Below, in pieces: positions 25,101 through 34,401 of a stretch of 64,000 nt of DNA (the first letter of the stretch is position 1; the number at the start of each line of letters is the position of its first letter). Under the pieces are notes generated by a model. The model was not told the DNA's origin, made no database searches, and saw nothing but the letters and a program-made list of their open reading frames with translations. This DNA comes from an uncultured Prevotellaceae bacterium (GTDB taxonomy: Bacteria; Bacteroidota; Bacteroidia; Bacteroidales; Bacteroidaceae): contig CACZDV010000001.1 in the NCBI GenBank assembly GCA_902780025.1, forward strand, positions 124,001 through 188,000, read 5' to 3'. A program made the position numbers and the translations under genes.

Positions 25101-27107
25101 TTAGAAACCGCCGCCACCGGGGAATCCACCGCCACCACCGGGGAAGCCGCCACCGCCGCCACGACGACCACCGCCGCCACCGGGACGGCCGCCGCCGAAG
25201 CCACCGCCACCGCCGAAGCCCGGGAACTGCGGGTCGGGTTGTTTCTTTATGTCAAGCAGCAGCTTTACCAATGCACGACGACGCTGTGTCCAGGTGGGAT
25301 AGTCGTCGGCCTTGAGGGTGTTGATACGGAATCCGGGCATCTGCATGCCACCACCGCCACCGCCCATGAAGTCCATCTGGCTGGTGGTGATGATACAGGG
25401 CTTGGCCTTGCCGTCGGCGATGAGCCGGTCGGTGATGGCGTCGGCTCCGCCCACCTTGAACCAGCTCTCCATGGTGTCGCCTTCGCCGGGCACCAGCTGG
25501 ATGAAGACGGGCATCGTGCGGCCCTGCTGAGGCATGGGAGAGGTATACCACGCTTCCTGACGCTCCAAGTCGTAGCCTACACGTCCATGCTCGATTTCAC
25601 CTTGCGAAGCAAAGTTGAAGGGTGAATGCGGGTTGTCTGCCACACTGTATTTGAAACCGCGGTCGGGTGAGAGATACATGTTGCTGGGGTCGGCCACGGG
25701 TGTGCCGTCGACGATGAAGCAATATTTGAAGGTCTCAAACAGATACTCATGCAGCGTGGCTGACCAGACGCCGTCGGAGTCGCGAACCATCACCATGTTC
25801 ATGGGGAGCATCTCACACTCCAGTTCCACCTGCTTGGCTTCAGGAGCCTTGAAGCGGAAGGTAATCCCCTCTTCAGAATATTCCGGCGAGATAATGGGAC
25901 GCGGGAACAGACGGGCCATGACGCTGGGCGTGAACTGCTGCTCCTGACCGGTTTTGGCCGGTGCCGGCTTGCCCTCCTTCATGGCAGCCTCGGCAGCCTT
26001 CTTGTTGAACAGCAGGGGCAGTGTCTTGTATAGGAAATACTTAGCGTTCATCCAGGTATGGCCGAACTTGTTGGTGGTAAATTCCTTGACGCTCTTAATG
26101 CCTTTCGTATCAAGAAATTCCATGTAGTCGCGGGCATTGCCGTAGAGGAAGTCATCGGTTCCTACGCCGAGCCAGAAGAGGTGAATCTTCTTGTTCGTGG
26201 CATCGGCATTGTCGTAGACGTTGGGAAGGGTCGTCGATGTGAACGAACTGTAGCTGCAGAGATACGAGAACTTGTCGAGGTTCGTCAGTCCGTTGTACAG
26301 CGCTTGGTTGCCACCGCGTGAGAAGCCGCCAATGGCGCGGTTGTCGCGGTTGTTGACGGTGCGGTAGTTCTTCTCGATATAAGGCATCAGGTCGTTGATG
26401 AGATCTTTGCTGAAGATGTCGCCGCCAAACTGTGTCTGAGGCATGCCGGGAGCCGGTGGTGTAGCTAACAGCTTCGTCGGGTTGCCGTAAGGCAGCACGA
26501 CAATCATCTCCTTTGCCTTGTTGTCAGCCAGCAGGTTGTCGAGGATGTAGTTGATGCGGCCTACCTTGTAGTACACCTCCTCGGTGTCGGTGGTTCCGCT
26601 GATGCAGTAGAAGACGGGATACTTCTTCTGGTCGCCCATGTTGAACTGCATACCCATGGTGTTGTAGCTGGGTGGCAGGTAAACCACAGCGGTGTTCGTG
26701 CCGCCCAGGCTCTTGGAGTAGTAGTGTATGTATTCTATTCGGCCATGGGGCACGTCGCGTATGTCGTGGGGCAGCGGGCCGTTCTTCGACTTGATTTCGA
26801 GCAGGCTGTTCTTAAAGCCCTCGTTGGGGAAGTACTGCGGGTTCTCGGGGTCCATGATGCTCACCCCGTCAACGATGTAGCAGTAGGGGTACATATCGGG
26901 GGCGACCGGTCCGAGGGTTACCGTCCACAGACCGTCGGTTCCGCGTGTCATCTCCTTGCGGCCGGCAAACTGTACGTCAACCATCACCGTCCGGGCAGAG
27001 TCATTCTTGTATTGGAACGTCACCGTTCCGTCATCATTACAGCGGGGCTGTGCGTTAGCAGTCAGAGTACACAGCATTGTCATCAGACAAATAGATAGTT
27101 TCTTCAT
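25101..27107 (-). CDS. Tandem CE1-like esterase with E-set modules and Gly-rich tail
   Basis: This 668-aa secreted protein (signal peptide MKKLSICLMTMLCTLTANA) has a CBM48-like E-set module (about 22-100), then a complete esterase-D domain (about 115-370) with Ser in GGFSRGG, Asp in GVGTDDF and His in FGHTW. This is the feruloyl/acetyl esterase family CE1. A second E-set module (about 405-490) leads to a second, shortened esterase domain (about 500-615) that lacks the GxSxG nucleophile and has a Gly-rich loop instead. The last 45 residues are almost pure Gly with Phe, Pro and Arg. The first catalytic domain should free ferulate from arabinoxylan. It heads an operon with the GH3 gene; promoter at 27139. 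Confidence 0.9.
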   Translation of the reverse strand: MKKLSICLMTMLCTLTANAQPRCNDDGTVTFQYKNDSARTVMVDVQFAGRKEMTRGTDGLWTVTLGPVAPDMYPYCYIVDGVSIMDPENPQYFPNEGFKNSLLEIKSKNGPLPHDIRDVPHGRIEYIHYYSKSLGGTNTAVVYLPPSYNTMGMQFNMGDQKKYPVFYCISGTTDTEEVYYKVGRINYILDNLLADNKAKEMIVVLPYGNPTKLLATPPAPGMPQTQFGGDIFSKDLINDLMPYIEKNYRTVNNRDNRAIGGFSRGGNQALYNGLTNLDKFSYLCSYSSFTSTTLPNVYDNADATNKKIHLFWLGVGTDDFLYGNARDYMEFLDTKGIKSVKEFTTNKFGHTWMNAKYFLYKTLPLLFNKKAAEAAMKEGKPAPAKTGQEQQFTPSVMARLFPRPIISPEYSEEGITFRFKAPEAKQVELECEMLPMNMVMVRDSDGVWSATLHEYLFETFKYCFIVDGTPVADPSNMYLSPDRGFKYSVADNPHSPFNFASQGEIEHGRVGYDLERQEAWYTSPMPQQGRTMPVFIQLVPGEGDTMESWFKVGGADAITDRLIADGKAKPCIITTSQMDFMGGGGGGMQMPGFRINTLKADDYPTWTQRRRALVKLLLDIKKQPDPQFPGFGGGGGFGGGRPGGGGGRRGGGGGFPGGGGGFPGGGGF

Positions 27108-27138
27108 AGTCGAAAGTTTTAGTTGATAATATTTGCAG

Positions 27139-27146
27139 CAAAATTA
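27139..27146 (-). promoter_or_regulatory. -7 element TAATTTTG of the esterase-GH3 operon
   Basis: Minus-strand TAATTTTG fits TAnnTTTG and lies 31 bp before the ATG at 27107. It is divergent from the GH31 promoter. Confidence 0.6.
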
Positions 27147-27263
27147 GTGAAAATATTCCAATGTTATACATTTCTTTAAAGTTTTTTTGTTTTATAACAC
27201 TATTTTGGAACATGTGGAAAACAAAGTGAAACATTTGGAAGGTGCTCTGTGCTGTTTCTTTTG

Positions 27264-27271
27264 TAACTTTG
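27264..27271 (+). promoter_or_regulatory. -7 element TAACTTTG of the GH31 operon
   Basis: TAACTTTG lies 20 bp before the ATG at 27291. The nearest TTTG upstream is 26 bp away, longer than usual. The upstream 27200-27240 stretch has TGGAA words in both directions that could be regulator sites. Confidence 0.6.
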
Positions 27272-27290
27272 TACCCGTAAAACCTATGAT

Positions 27291-29510
27291 ATGAAAAAGA
27301 ATCTTTTTTTGCTGTCTATGACACTGCTGCTTGGCTTGAATGTGCAGGCCAAGACTATGCCCTTTGGAAAAGGGCAACTGACGGTGACGACCGTCGCCCG
27401 TAATGCCGTTAGGGTACAATATGCCGAAGGCGAAGTGAAGAATGAACTGCCCGACTGGCTCTATGTGAAGCATGGAGAGGTGAAGTCGGCGGATGTCAAG
27501 GTCGATGTGGATGCCCGTCGGCAGTTACTGACGGTGAAGAACCGCCAGGGTAAGGTGCTCTTCAAGGCTACGAGCCATCAGATGAGTAATGGTGAGGCCT
27601 CGTTGGCTTTTGCGTCACCTAAGGATGAGTTCCTCTTTGGCTTAGGACAGTTTCAGGACGGCTATTCCAACGTCCGCGGTCTCAGCCGTCGGCTGACGCA
27701 GGTGAATACCCAGATCAGTCTGCCCATGTTGCTGTCGAGCAAGGGCTACGGTATTCTGTGGAACAATTACGGACTGGTGGATTTCAATCCCTGCGACCGT
27801 AGCGTGTCCTTGGTCCGCCGTGAGGGACAGGGGGCCAGCGAGGTGGTGAACGTCACTACAACCGAAGGTGGCCGGCAGGAGGTACGTCAGCGTAACCTTT
27901 ATGAAGGAACCATCGAGGTGGCCGAGGCAGGCGACTATTCCCTGCTCTTGGATGTCGGTCAGAAGATGGCTCGTCGCCATAATCTGCTGATTGACGGCCA
28001 GAAAGTCATTGATATGCAGAATACGTGGTTGCCGCCCACGACGTCGGCTATCGTCCACCTGACGGCAGGAAAACATCAGCTTTCAGCTGAATTGTCGAGA
28101 GGCGACCATCCTGTTGTTTACTATAAGAAGGTAAACGATGAGACGGTGTTCCGTTCGCCCGTTGCTGTCAGTGTCGACTATACTGTGTTCATCGGTTCGC
28201 CCGACGAGATTATCGCTGCCTACCGTGAGCTGACGGGTCCGTCACCGCTGATGCCCTCCTGGGCGTTAGGCTATATCCACTGTCGTGAGCGTTTCCACTC
28301 ATCACAGGAAATACTTGAGACAGCTAATCGTTTCAAGAAAGAACAGATGCCTGTCGATGTGCTGGTACAGGACTGGCAGTACTGGGGCAAGTACGGTTGG
28401 AACTCCATGCGTTTCGATGAGACCCACTATCCCGACCCGAAGGCGCTGACCGACAGTCTGCACCGCATGGGTATCAGACTGATGCTCTCCGTCTGGTCTA
28501 AGATTGACAAGAACTCTGAAGTGGGCCATGAGATGGTTGCCAAGAACTACTATATTCCCGGCACTGATTGGATTGACTTCTTTAACCCCGATGCCGCTGC
28601 TGACTACTGGAAGAATTTCGCCCAGCGACTGGTGCCACTCGGTATCGACGCGTGGTGGCAGGACGCCACCGAGCCAGAGAACGATGACCTCGTCGGTCGC
28701 CATGTCAATAACGGCAAGTGGGCCGGCGAACAGGTTCGTAACGTCTATCCGTTGCTGGTCAATAAGACCGTTTACGAAGGGTTGAGTCAGACCCCCTCTG
28801 GCTCCCCCTGGTTAGGGGGAGAACAAAGCACCTCCCCTAAACAGGGGAGGACGGGAGGGGTCTTCATCCTCACTCGTTGCGGATTCCCCGGCATCCAGCG
28901 CTATGGCTCTGCCCTGTGGAGTGGCGACGTAGGAAACGACTGGGAGACCTTCCGTCGGCAGATTGTGGCCGGTTTGGGTGTCCAGGCTGCGGGTGTCCCC
29001 TGGTGGACCTACGATGCCGGTGGCTTCTTCCGTCCCGGCGACCAGTACACCAATCAGGACTACATCGAGCGTATGCTCCGCTGGATAGAGACGTCCGTCT
29101 ATCTGCCGCTGATGCGTGTCCACGGCTATATGAGCAATACCGAACCGTGGAACTATGGTCCTGAGGCGCAGGCCATCATTGCCGAGTGCCTGAAAGAGCG
29201 GTACAAGCTGAAACCGTATATCGAACAGTGTGCAGAACGTATAGCCAAAGAGGGCTACACGCTGATGCGTCCTCTGATTTTCGACTTTGCCGACGACCCT
29301 GTAGCCCTACAGCAGAAGTATGAGTATATGTTCGGACCGATGCTGCTTATCAGTCCTGTGACCGAGGCTGGTGTCAAGGAGTGGAAGACCTATCTGCCCA
29401 AGAACAAAGGTGGCTGGGACGACTACCGTACCGGGCGTCACTATGCTGGGGGCCAGACCGTGACGACGGCTGTCGACAAGGCTCATATTCCTGTGTTCGT
29501 TAGGAAGTAA
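27291..29510 (+). CDS. GH31 alpha-xylosidase with PA14 insert
   Basis: This 739-aa protein has a signal peptide (MKKNLFLLSMTLLLGLNVQA), an N-terminal beta-sandwich, a PA14-like insert (about 200-270), and a (beta/alpha)8 barrel with the nucleophile Asp458 in WWQDATEPE and the acid/base Asp546 in WSGDVGNDW. The arrangement with PA14 equals the xyloglucan alpha-xylosidases of Bacteroides (GH31). Residues 500-523 (QTPSGSPWLGGEQ... to GRTGG) are encoded by a GC-rich foldback repeat inserted in frame between the YEGLS and VFILTRCGFPG segments, where relatives have a short loop. The catalytic core is intact, so the enzyme is probably active. First gene of a four-gene operon (gaps 8, 23 and 2 bp). 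Confidence 0.94.
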   Translation: MKKNLFLLSMTLLLGLNVQAKTMPFGKGQLTVTTVARNAVRVQYAEGEVKNELPDWLYVKHGEVKSADVKVDVDARRQLLTVKNRQGKVLFKATSHQMSNGEASLAFASPKDEFLFGLGQFQDGYSNVRGLSRRLTQVNTQISLPMLLSSKGYGILWNNYGLVDFNPCDRSVSLVRREGQGASEVVNVTTTEGGRQEVRQRNLYEGTIEVAEAGDYSLLLDVGQKMARRHNLLIDGQKVIDMQNTWLPPTTSAIVHLTAGKHQLSAELSRGDHPVVYYKKVNDETVFRSPVAVSVDYTVFIGSPDEIIAAYRELTGPSPLMPSWALGYIHCRERFHSSQEILETANRFKKEQMPVDVLVQDWQYWGKYGWNSMRFDETHYPDPKALTDSLHRMGIRLMLSVWSKIDKNSEVGHEMVAKNYYIPGTDWIDFFNPDAAADYWKNFAQRLVPLGIDAWWQDATEPENDDLVGRHVNNGKWAGEQVRNVYPLLVNKTVYEGLSQTPSGSPWLGGEQSTSPKQGRTGGVFILTRCGFPGIQRYGSALWSGDVGNDWETFRRQIVAGLGVQAAGVPWWTYDAGGFFRPGDQYTNQDYIERMLRWIETSVYLPLMRVHGYMSNTEPWNYGPEAQAIIAECLKERYKLKPYIEQCAERIAKEGYTLMRPLIFDFADDPVALQQKYEYMFGPMLLISPVTEAGVKEWKTYLPKNKGGWDDYRTGRHYAGGQTVTTAVDKAHIPVFVRK
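28789..28862. repeat. GC-rich foldback repeat inserted in frame in the GH31 gene
   Basis: The segment contains two palindromes (CTCCCCCT/AGGGGGAG at 28802-28821 and CTCCCCT/AGGGGAG near 28831-28848) inside an outer AGACCCCCTC/GGGAGGGGTCT pair. It is unlike the surrounding codon use, and it adds about 24 residues without a frameshift. A related palindrome lies in the GH9 gene at 62669-62700. Confidence 0.8.
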
Positions 29511-29518
29511 ACAGTGAA

Positions 29519-31318
29519 ATGAAGAAAAAGTCCTATTTACTCTTGTGGGGCGCTGCATTGCTGGTCATTGCCGGTGCCCTGCTTTTCTTTGAGTACCATC
29601 TGCTGTGGAAGATTCAGCAGATGAACCTGTTCTTAAGTACGTCGCTGTTCTTTAAAGAACTGACGCTGGTGCCGGGTGGCTTGCTCAGTTGGGTTAGCAC
29701 CTTCTTTGTTCAGTTCCTTTACTGGCCATGGATAGGTGTATTGCTGCTTTGTGGCTGGTGGCTGTTACTGATGTGGCTTGTCAAACGGACGTTCCGCGTC
29801 CCCGGCCAATGGGCCAGTTTGATGCTTATTCCCGTTGCCCTGCTATTGTTGGCTATTGTAGATCAGGGCTATTGGATTTACGTACTGAAACTACCAGGTC
29901 ATTTCTTTATGGCCACCATTGGCACAACGGCTGTAGCAGCATTGTTGTGGGTATATCGTCTGTTGCCTTCTAAATATTATCTGCGTACAATATTCGTTTT
30001 TCTTACCTGTGCCATCGGCTATCCGTTGATGGGTATTTATGGCCTTGCCGTCACCTTACTGATGGCTATTTGGTCGTGGCGTCTGAAGGAGCATACGTTG
30101 GTTGACACGGTGGTAGCTCTCCTGAGTGTTGTAGCCGTACCGCTGTTCTGCTACCGTTTTATTTACTACCAGACGAACTTGGCGAATATCTATTATGCTG
30201 GACTTCCCCTTTTCTATGTCACCGAGGAGTATCACGCCTATTATGTTCCTTATTATCTGTTGGCGCTGTTCTTCGTGGTGCTGGCCTTGGTTCCCTTGAA
30301 GTCGGCTGTCAAGCCCCTGAAACCTATCATTGCTCAGGTTGTCATTTTGGTTGCTGTGGCATTCGGTGTGTTCCATTTTTGGTTCAAGGACGAGAACTTC
30401 CACCGCGAACTGGCCATGCAGCATCATATAGAGAAGCTTGCCTGGGAAGATGTGCTGCAGGAGGCAGCCCGTCAGCAGGATGAGCCTACCCGTGCTATTG
30501 TGATGATGAAGAATCTGGCCTTGGGACGCCTTGGCCGTCAGGGTAGTGAGATGTATTTGTATAAGAACGGCTCCAAACCATATAATGCGCCCTATGGTAT
30601 GCGCACCATGTTGGAAATAGGCCCCCTCACCTATTACCAGTACGGAATGTTGAACTATAGTGTCCGTCTCAGTACTGAGATGGGCGTCGAGTTCGGTTGG
30701 CGGGCCGAACACTTGAAGACGCTGGCTAAGTGTGCCATCCTGAATGGAGAGAAAGCTTCTGCCCGTAAGTATTTGGGACTGTTAGACCACACACTGTGTT
30801 TCAAGGACTGGGCTGAACAGAATAGAAAACTTATTGGTGATACGGCGGCTTTAGCCCGTCATCCGGAGTATGGGCCTGTCCGCCTGATGATGCACTACGA
30901 TAATGACTTGAATGCTGACGAGGGAAATGTGGAGCGTTTCCTGATGAACCAGTTGGCCAGTAGTACCTATGCTGGTAACCCGCTATTCATGGAACAGACA
31001 CTCCTGGCCTCGCTCTGGACACGCAATGCCAAGCAGTTCTGGTATCATTTCTATGACTATGTCAACCAGCATCCAGACGATGCCATACCTGTCTATTATC
31101 AGGAGGCTGCCTATCTCTTTGGCTATCTGGAACATCGTCCGAATCTCGATAAGATGCCTTTCGCCGCTGGCGTGAAGGACTCCTTCCAACGTTTTATGGA
31201 GGCAGCTTCGCGTTATAATGATGCAGACATTGAGGTGGCCCGACAGGGATTGTATCCCTTCTTTGGTCAGACCTATTATTACGAATATTATGTGATGAAT
31301 CACCTGCCAGAGTATTAA
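29519..31318 (+). CDS. DUF6057-type polytopic membrane protein
   Basis: The 599-aa protein has about ten hydrophobic helices in its first 310 residues (for example LLLWGAALLVIAGALLFF at 7-24 and the stretches near 60-90, 100-125, 130-150, 160-185, 195-220, 245-265, 275-295). A soluble helical C-terminal half follows, rich in Tyr, His and Glu and resembling TPR units. It matches what I know as DUF6057 of Bacteroidales. The role is not known. It lies 8 bp behind GH31 and 23 bp before the TolB-like lipoprotein, so the two may work together at the envelope during glycan use. Confidence 0.75.
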   Translation: MKKKSYLLLWGAALLVIAGALLFFEYHLLWKIQQMNLFLSTSLFFKELTLVPGGLLSWVSTFFVQFLYWPWIGVLLLCGWWLLLMWLVKRTFRVPGQWASLMLIPVALLLLAIVDQGYWIYVLKLPGHFFMATIGTTAVAALLWVYRLLPSKYYLRTIFVFLTCAIGYPLMGIYGLAVTLLMAIWSWRLKEHTLVDTVVALLSVVAVPLFCYRFIYYQTNLANIYYAGLPLFYVTEEYHAYYVPYYLLALFFVVLALVPLKSAVKPLKPIIAQVVILVAVAFGVFHFWFKDENFHRELAMQHHIEKLAWEDVLQEAARQQDEPTRAIVMMKNLALGRLGRQGSEMYLYKNGSKPYNAPYGMRTMLEIGPLTYYQYGMLNYSVRLSTEMGVEFGWRAEHLKTLAKCAILNGEKASARKYLGLLDHTLCFKDWAEQNRKLIGDTAALARHPEYGPVRLMMHYDNDLNADEGNVERFLMNQLASSTYAGNPLFMEQTLLASLWTRNAKQFWYHFYDYVNQHPDDAIPVYYQEAAYLFGYLEHRPNLDKMPFAAGVKDSFQRFMEAASRYNDADIEVARQGLYPFFGQTYYYEYYVMNHLPEY

Positions 31319-31341
31319 GTTATACAAGAAGAGTAAAGGTT

Positions 31342-32829
31342 ATGAAACATCTGTTATATATCGTTTGTTGTTGCTTGGTGGTGACGGGCTGTGGCCCTTC
31401 CGTTCCGACAGACTTTGCGGAGAGCGACCAGTTGCCCAAGATCTATCCTGATTATAAGGAGGTGACCATCCCCGTGAACATTGCTCCCCTGACGTTTCAG
31501 CTCGATGAGCAGGCTGACGAGATGGTGGCCCGCTATTCAGCAGGCGACGAGGAGATAGTGTGCGCCGGTAAGATGCAACCGTCGCAAAGTGAATGGCGCT
31601 CGTTAGTGACGAAAGCTGACACCATCCAAGTCGACGTCTACGCCCGCAATGCTGACCAGTGGACGCACTACAAACCGTTTAATATCTATGTGTCAGGCGA
31701 TAGCATTGACCCTTATCTGAGTTACCGCCTTATTCCGCCTTCTTTCGTCAGTTACGAGGCGCTGACCATCAGCCAGCGCTGTCTGGAGAACTACGACGAG
31801 AGCGTCATCTACGACAATATGCTCTGTGGCTTCGAGAAGGAGGGACAGTGCATCAACTGCCACCATTATCAGCAGTGGAACCCGGAGCGTATGCAGTTTC
31901 ATGCCCGTCAGAAGAGCGGTGGTACCGTCATTGCCTATGACGGCAAGTTGAAGAAGGTGAACATGCGTAATGACTCCATCCTGTCGGCAGGTGTCTATCC
32001 CGCTTGGCATCCTTGGTTGAACCTCATCGTCTACTCCACAGACAAAACTCATCAGAATTTTCATACGGTTCATCCGGACAAGGTTGAGGTCTATGACTTA
32101 GAGAGCGACATCATTGCCTACGATGTGGAGCGGGATGAGGTGACCAATCTGGAGAACGACACCACAGAGTTTGAGGTATTCCCGGCCTGGGCTCCCGACG
32201 GACGGACGCTCTACTACTGCAGTGCCCATTTCAACCGTGATACCACATTGACGAGAACCCGTGACGTCATTAACCACTATGACCAACTCAAGTATAACCT
32301 CTATAAGAAGAACTTCGATCCCGATAGCCGGCAGTTCGGCCCTCGTGAGTTGGTATTCTCTGCCGACAGTCTGAATCAGAGTGCCGTCCTGCCCCGCATC
32401 TCGCCCGATGGCCGTTTCCTGGTCTTCACGATGGCCAAATACGGCTACTTCCACATCTGGCACCACGATGCCGACCTCTGGATGCTGGACTTACAGCGCG
32501 ATGTCGTCGGACCGCTCTACGAGGCCAACTCCCGCGATACCGAGAGCTATCACACCTGGTCGTCCAACGGCCGTTGGCTCGTCTTCAGCAGTCGCCGTGA
32601 CGATGGCACCTACACCCGTCCGTTCTTTGCCCATATCGATAAGGACGGTCGTTGCAGTCGTCCTTTCGAGTTGCCGCAGGCCAATCCTGACTATCACCGC
32701 CAGTTCCTCAAGTGTTATAATGTCCCGGAGTTCATGCGTGGTCCTGTCACTATCAGCCCGCAGACCTTTGCCGACATCCTGAAGGGCAACGGCGAAACGG
32801 TGAAATACGTTAATCAATTATCTAAATAA
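31342..32829 (+). CDS. TolB-like beta-propeller lipoprotein with CxxCH motif
   Basis: The 495-aa protein begins with a lipoprotein signal (lipobox VTGC, Cys17). The first third is an Ig-like region; from about 215 the PD40/TolB-type beta-propeller repeats appear (FPAWAPDGRTLYYCS, LPRISPDGRFLVFTM, YHTWSSNGRWLVFSS). Between them, CINCHH at residues 170-175 is a c-type heme attachment motif (Cys170, Cys173, His174), with further His and Met nearby. The combination suggests an envelope sensor or electron carrier; heme binding is inference from one motif. It is the third gene of the GH31 operon and only 2 bp before the CE6 gene. Confidence 0.75.
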   Translation: MKHLLYIVCCCLVVTGCGPSVPTDFAESDQLPKIYPDYKEVTIPVNIAPLTFQLDEQADEMVARYSAGDEEIVCAGKMQPSQSEWRSLVTKADTIQVDVYARNADQWTHYKPFNIYVSGDSIDPYLSYRLIPPSFVSYEALTISQRCLENYDESVIYDNMLCGFEKEGQCINCHHYQQWNPERMQFHARQKSGGTVIAYDGKLKKVNMRNDSILSAGVYPAWHPWLNLIVYSTDKTHQNFHTVHPDKVEVYDLESDIIAYDVERDEVTNLENDTTEFEVFPAWAPDGRTLYYCSAHFNRDTTLTRTRDVINHYDQLKYNLYKKNFDPDSRQFGPRELVFSADSLNQSAVLPRISPDGRFLVFTMAKYGYFHIWHHDADLWMLDLQRDVVGPLYEANSRDTESYHTWSSNGRWLVFSSRRDDGTYTRPFFAHIDKDGRCSRPFELPQANPDYHRQFLKCYNVPEFMRGPVTISPQTFADILKGNGETVKYVNQLSK

Positions 32830-32831
32830 CA

Positions 32832-34238
32832 ATGAGAAAATTTTTACTCGTGACGGTGCTGTTGGCCACCGTGCTCCTTGGAGCGAATGCCGACGTTGAT
32901 CCTAACTTCTACATCTATATCTGCTTCGGACAGTCCAACATGGAGGGCAATGCCCAGCCAGAGGCCGTCGACAAGACCGGCATCGACAAGCGTTTCCGAC
33001 TCCTGGCGACCTGCAAATTCGACAGTCCATCGCGCACGGCGGGCAACTGGTATCAGGCCACACCCCCGCTGGTCAGTCCCGCCGGCGGTCTCGGCCCTAC
33101 CGACTATTTCGGGCGCACCATGTGTCAATACCTGCCCAAGGAGGTGCGCATCGGCGTCATCCCCGTGGCTATGGGCGGCTCCCCCATCGAGATGTTTGAC
33201 AAGGACAAGTACCAGCAGAAGATGCAGCAGAACCCCAACGAGTGGTGGGCAATCCTGGCCAAGAACCACTACGGTGGCAACCCCTACGGCCGCATCATCG
33301 AGATGGCCAAGAAGGCCCAGCAGGTGGGTGTCATCAAGGGCATCCTGCTGCATCAGGGCTGTTCGAACAACGGCGACCCCAACTGGCCGAATATGGTGAA
33401 GAAGATTTATAACGACATGCTCAAGGACCTCGGTCTCGGTACGGACAGTGTGCCTCTCTTCGTCGGCGAGACGCTGCGCCAGGATCAGGGCGGTGCCTGC
33501 TGGGGCCATAACACCCAGGTGGCCCGTATGCCCAGCGTCGTCCCCAACAGCTACGTCATCAGCTCCGAGGGCTGCCCCGGCAATGGCAAGGACCCCTGGC
33601 ACTTCAACGCTGCCGGCTACCGCACCATAGGCAAGCGCTATGCCAAGGCCGCGCTGATGCCCATGGGTAAGTATCCCCTGTTCTCGCTCCTCTCCGACGA
33701 CATCACCGTGGCTCCCGGCGGCACCTACGAAGAGTCTAACCATACGTTTACGGCAACGAAAGCCCTCCTGATGGGCTGGACGTATACCAATCCTGTCGAT
33801 ATGTCGGGCTCTAAGTACCTGGTGGTCAAGTTGAAGGAGCCACAGACCGCCAATGGGGAGGTCAGGCTGATGAAGAAGAACTTGATAGGCTACAAAGAGG
33901 CTATTGGTGACAAGACAACGATAGTCATTGACCTGCACGACATGACCTACAATAACACAGTAATGGATCCTTCAGCCGTCTATAAGGTGCTGTTCCGCGC
34001 CAATCAGGCAGGAACCATTGCCGTTGAAGATGTCTTCCTGAGCAATGACGACCAATATGCCTCGATGGTGACTTCCGTCCGTGATGTGGATAGGTCAGGT
34101 GTGACTGACGGCTCCGCGTCTGACGGTGCAGTCTTCGACATGCAGGGCCGCAGGGTCGGCTCACAGTTCTCCACACCCGATTCTCCGTTAAGGAAGGGAC
34201 TGTATATTCGCAATGGCAAGAAGGTTATTGTAGAATAA
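32832..34238 (+). CDS. CE6-type acetylxylan esterase (SASA family) with C-terminal tail
   Basis: This 468-aa secreted protein removes acetyl groups from xylan or related glycans. A signal peptide (MRKFLLVTVLLATVLLGANA) precedes the SGNH-like esterase domain (about 22-280) with Ser35 in FGQSNMEG, the VAMGGSPIE and LLHQGCSNN blocks, and the Asp254/His257 pair in DPWHFNAAGY. The catalytic set is complete. Residues 290-410 form a beta-sandwich module, and the end (FDMQGRRV...GLYIRNGKKVIVE) is a variant of the tail shared by several secreted proteins here. It is the last gene of the GH31 operon, with a strong terminator behind it. Confidence 0.92.
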   Translation: MRKFLLVTVLLATVLLGANADVDPNFYIYICFGQSNMEGNAQPEAVDKTGIDKRFRLLATCKFDSPSRTAGNWYQATPPLVSPAGGLGPTDYFGRTMCQYLPKEVRIGVIPVAMGGSPIEMFDKDKYQQKMQQNPNEWWAILAKNHYGGNPYGRIIEMAKKAQQVGVIKGILLHQGCSNNGDPNWPNMVKKIYNDMLKDLGLGTDSVPLFVGETLRQDQGGACWGHNTQVARMPSVVPNSYVISSEGCPGNGKDPWHFNAAGYRTIGKRYAKAALMPMGKYPLFSLLSDDITVAPGGTYEESNHTFTATKALLMGWTYTNPVDMSGSKYLVVKLKEPQTANGEVRLMKKNLIGYKEAIGDKTTIVIDLHDMTYNNTVMDPSAVYKVLFRANQAGTIAVEDVFLSNDDQYASMVTSVRDVDRSGVTDGSASDGAVFDMQGRRVGSQFSTPDSPLRKGLYIRNGKKVIVE

Positions 34239-34254
34239 GGCTGAGAAAAGTTCA

Positions 34255-34292
34255 AAAAGCGGTGGGTTTCGTTCAAAACCCACCGCTTTTTT
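34255..34292 (+). terminator. Terminator of the GH31 operon
   Basis: A perfect 15-bp stem (34255-34269 with 34276-34290) with a 6-nt loop and a run of six T to 34292, located 17 bp behind the CE6 stop. Confidence 0.95.
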
Positions 34293-34296
34293 ACAT

Positions 34297-34368
34297 CCGT
34301 CACCACTATCCGTCACTACGTAACACGCTAAGTATGAGGCAGATAAGGCGAAGGTGACGGAATGACGG
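34297..34368. repeat. Inverted pair of CCGTCAC words
   Basis: CCGTCAC at 34297 and 34310 faces GTGACGG at 34354 and TGACGG at 34363. The pair frames about 35 bp of plain sequence between convergent genes. It recalls the word pairs at 8461-8922 (shared core TCAC/GTGA), but the spacings on the two sides differ (13 and 8). Confidence 0.6.
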
Positions 34369-34401
34369 AAATCAGAAAAGTAGGTCTCACTGTGTTCATC
34401 G

